From Alistipes sp. (GTDB taxonomy: Bacteria; Bacteroidota; Bacteroidia; Bacteroidales; Rikenellaceae): a DNA stretch of 40,908 nucleotides. The stretch spans positions 1-40,908 of the forward strand of contig JAFZFX010000034.1 in NCBI GenBank assembly GCA_017555695.1, written 5' to 3'. The notes beneath the pieces were generated by a model. It did no database searches, was not told the DNA's origin, and worked only from the letters and a program-made list of their open reading frames with translations. Shown one piece after another: positions 40,752-40,908 of the stretch. Each line of letters begins with the position of its first letter. Position 1 is the first letter of the stretch. The translations under genes were made by a program, and so were the position numbers.

Positions 40752-40793
40752 GGCATCTTTTTGATGCCCTACCTTTTGGCAGGCAAAAGGTAG
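40752..40793. repeat. Double hairpin at the window end
   Basis: GGCATC/GATGCC (40752-40768, TTTTT loop) is followed directly by CTACCTTTTG/CAAAAGGTAG (40769-40793, GCAGG loop). The next 115 nt, to the window end, contain no recognised gene start; they may belong to another repeat family or to a gene cut by the window. Confidence 0.6.
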
Positions 40794-40908
40794 CCAAAAC
40801 CTGCGCGGTGACAAGTTTTCGGGGTCGGTGCTTGCCGTCGGTAAAACGGACGCCTACGCGCTTTTACTTCGTGAAAAGTTATCCGTTTCTTAACCCTCCG
40901 TCTGCGCA

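Noticed and set aside
1-40908. A defence island, prophage or conjugative element
   Set aside because: No nuclease, toxin-antitoxin, integrase, relaxase or phage structural gene was recognised; the genes are core and envelope functions.

Overview
The window looks like a chromosome segment from a Bacteroidales bacterium, most likely a Rikenellaceae/Alistipes-type organism. The reasons are GC-rich coding with GAG/CTC/CGC codon preference, many lipoproteins of the 'xxSC-KDE' type, Bacteroidetes -33/-7 promoters (TTTG, about 19 nt, TAnnTTTG) instead of sigma70 boxes, almost no Shine-Dalgarno sequences, and Bacteroidetes-specific gene neighbours (DUF4296 lipoprotein, Big_5-like Ig lipoprotein, CxxC-less Mrp). 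The genus is an inference. No rRNA, tRNA, CRISPR array, prophage or transposase gene was seen.

Layout. 0.6-2.5 kb: mqnA (futalosine-pathway menaquinone synthesis) and a CorA-type transporter. 2.8-4.4 kb (minus): a PKD-like surface lipoprotein. 4.9-9.6 kb: flippase, dut, a lipoprotein, holB, folK. 9.7-13.8 kb: an envelope operon (acidic-tail lipoprotein, Ig-like lipoprotein, beta-barrel) leading into rbfA. 13.9-17.9 kb: LolC/E-like permease, DUF4296 lipoprotein, amidohydrolase, nitroreductase. 18-18.7 kb: an AT-rich patch with one minus-strand lipoprotein. 18.7-22 kb: folE, a lipoprotein phosphodiesterase, mrp. 22-23.5 kb: a long non-coding region. 23.5-28.1 kb: metG, two related small lipoproteins, ilvE. 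28.5-35.3 kb (minus): pheS, TPR protein, EnvC-like factor, ybeY, mnmG in transcription order. 35.4-40.5 kb: a patatin/beta-barrel protein and a NatAB-like exporter.

The protein-coding content is mostly ordinary housekeeping and envelope functions; the unusual part is between the genes. Three families of short, hairpin-rich, intergenic repeats (here called A, B and C) fill most larger gaps. Hairpin stems inside families A and B differ between copies but stay complementary, so structure appears to be what is kept. One composite of C+B+A (62-372) recurs almost identically and inverted at 20435-20726, bracketing 20 kb. The 22.5-23.04 kb gap carries four DnaA-box-like 9-mers at exactly 22-bp spacing, more copies downstream and a nearly pure A/T tract: a candidate replication origin or DnaA-binding locus. 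Two 5' leaders look structured: the metG leader, with one segment that can pair with two identical targets (one abutting the start codon), and the natA leader, with a closing stem and a possible pseudoknot. All structure and homology statements come from reading by eye; no alignments, folding or database searches were run.
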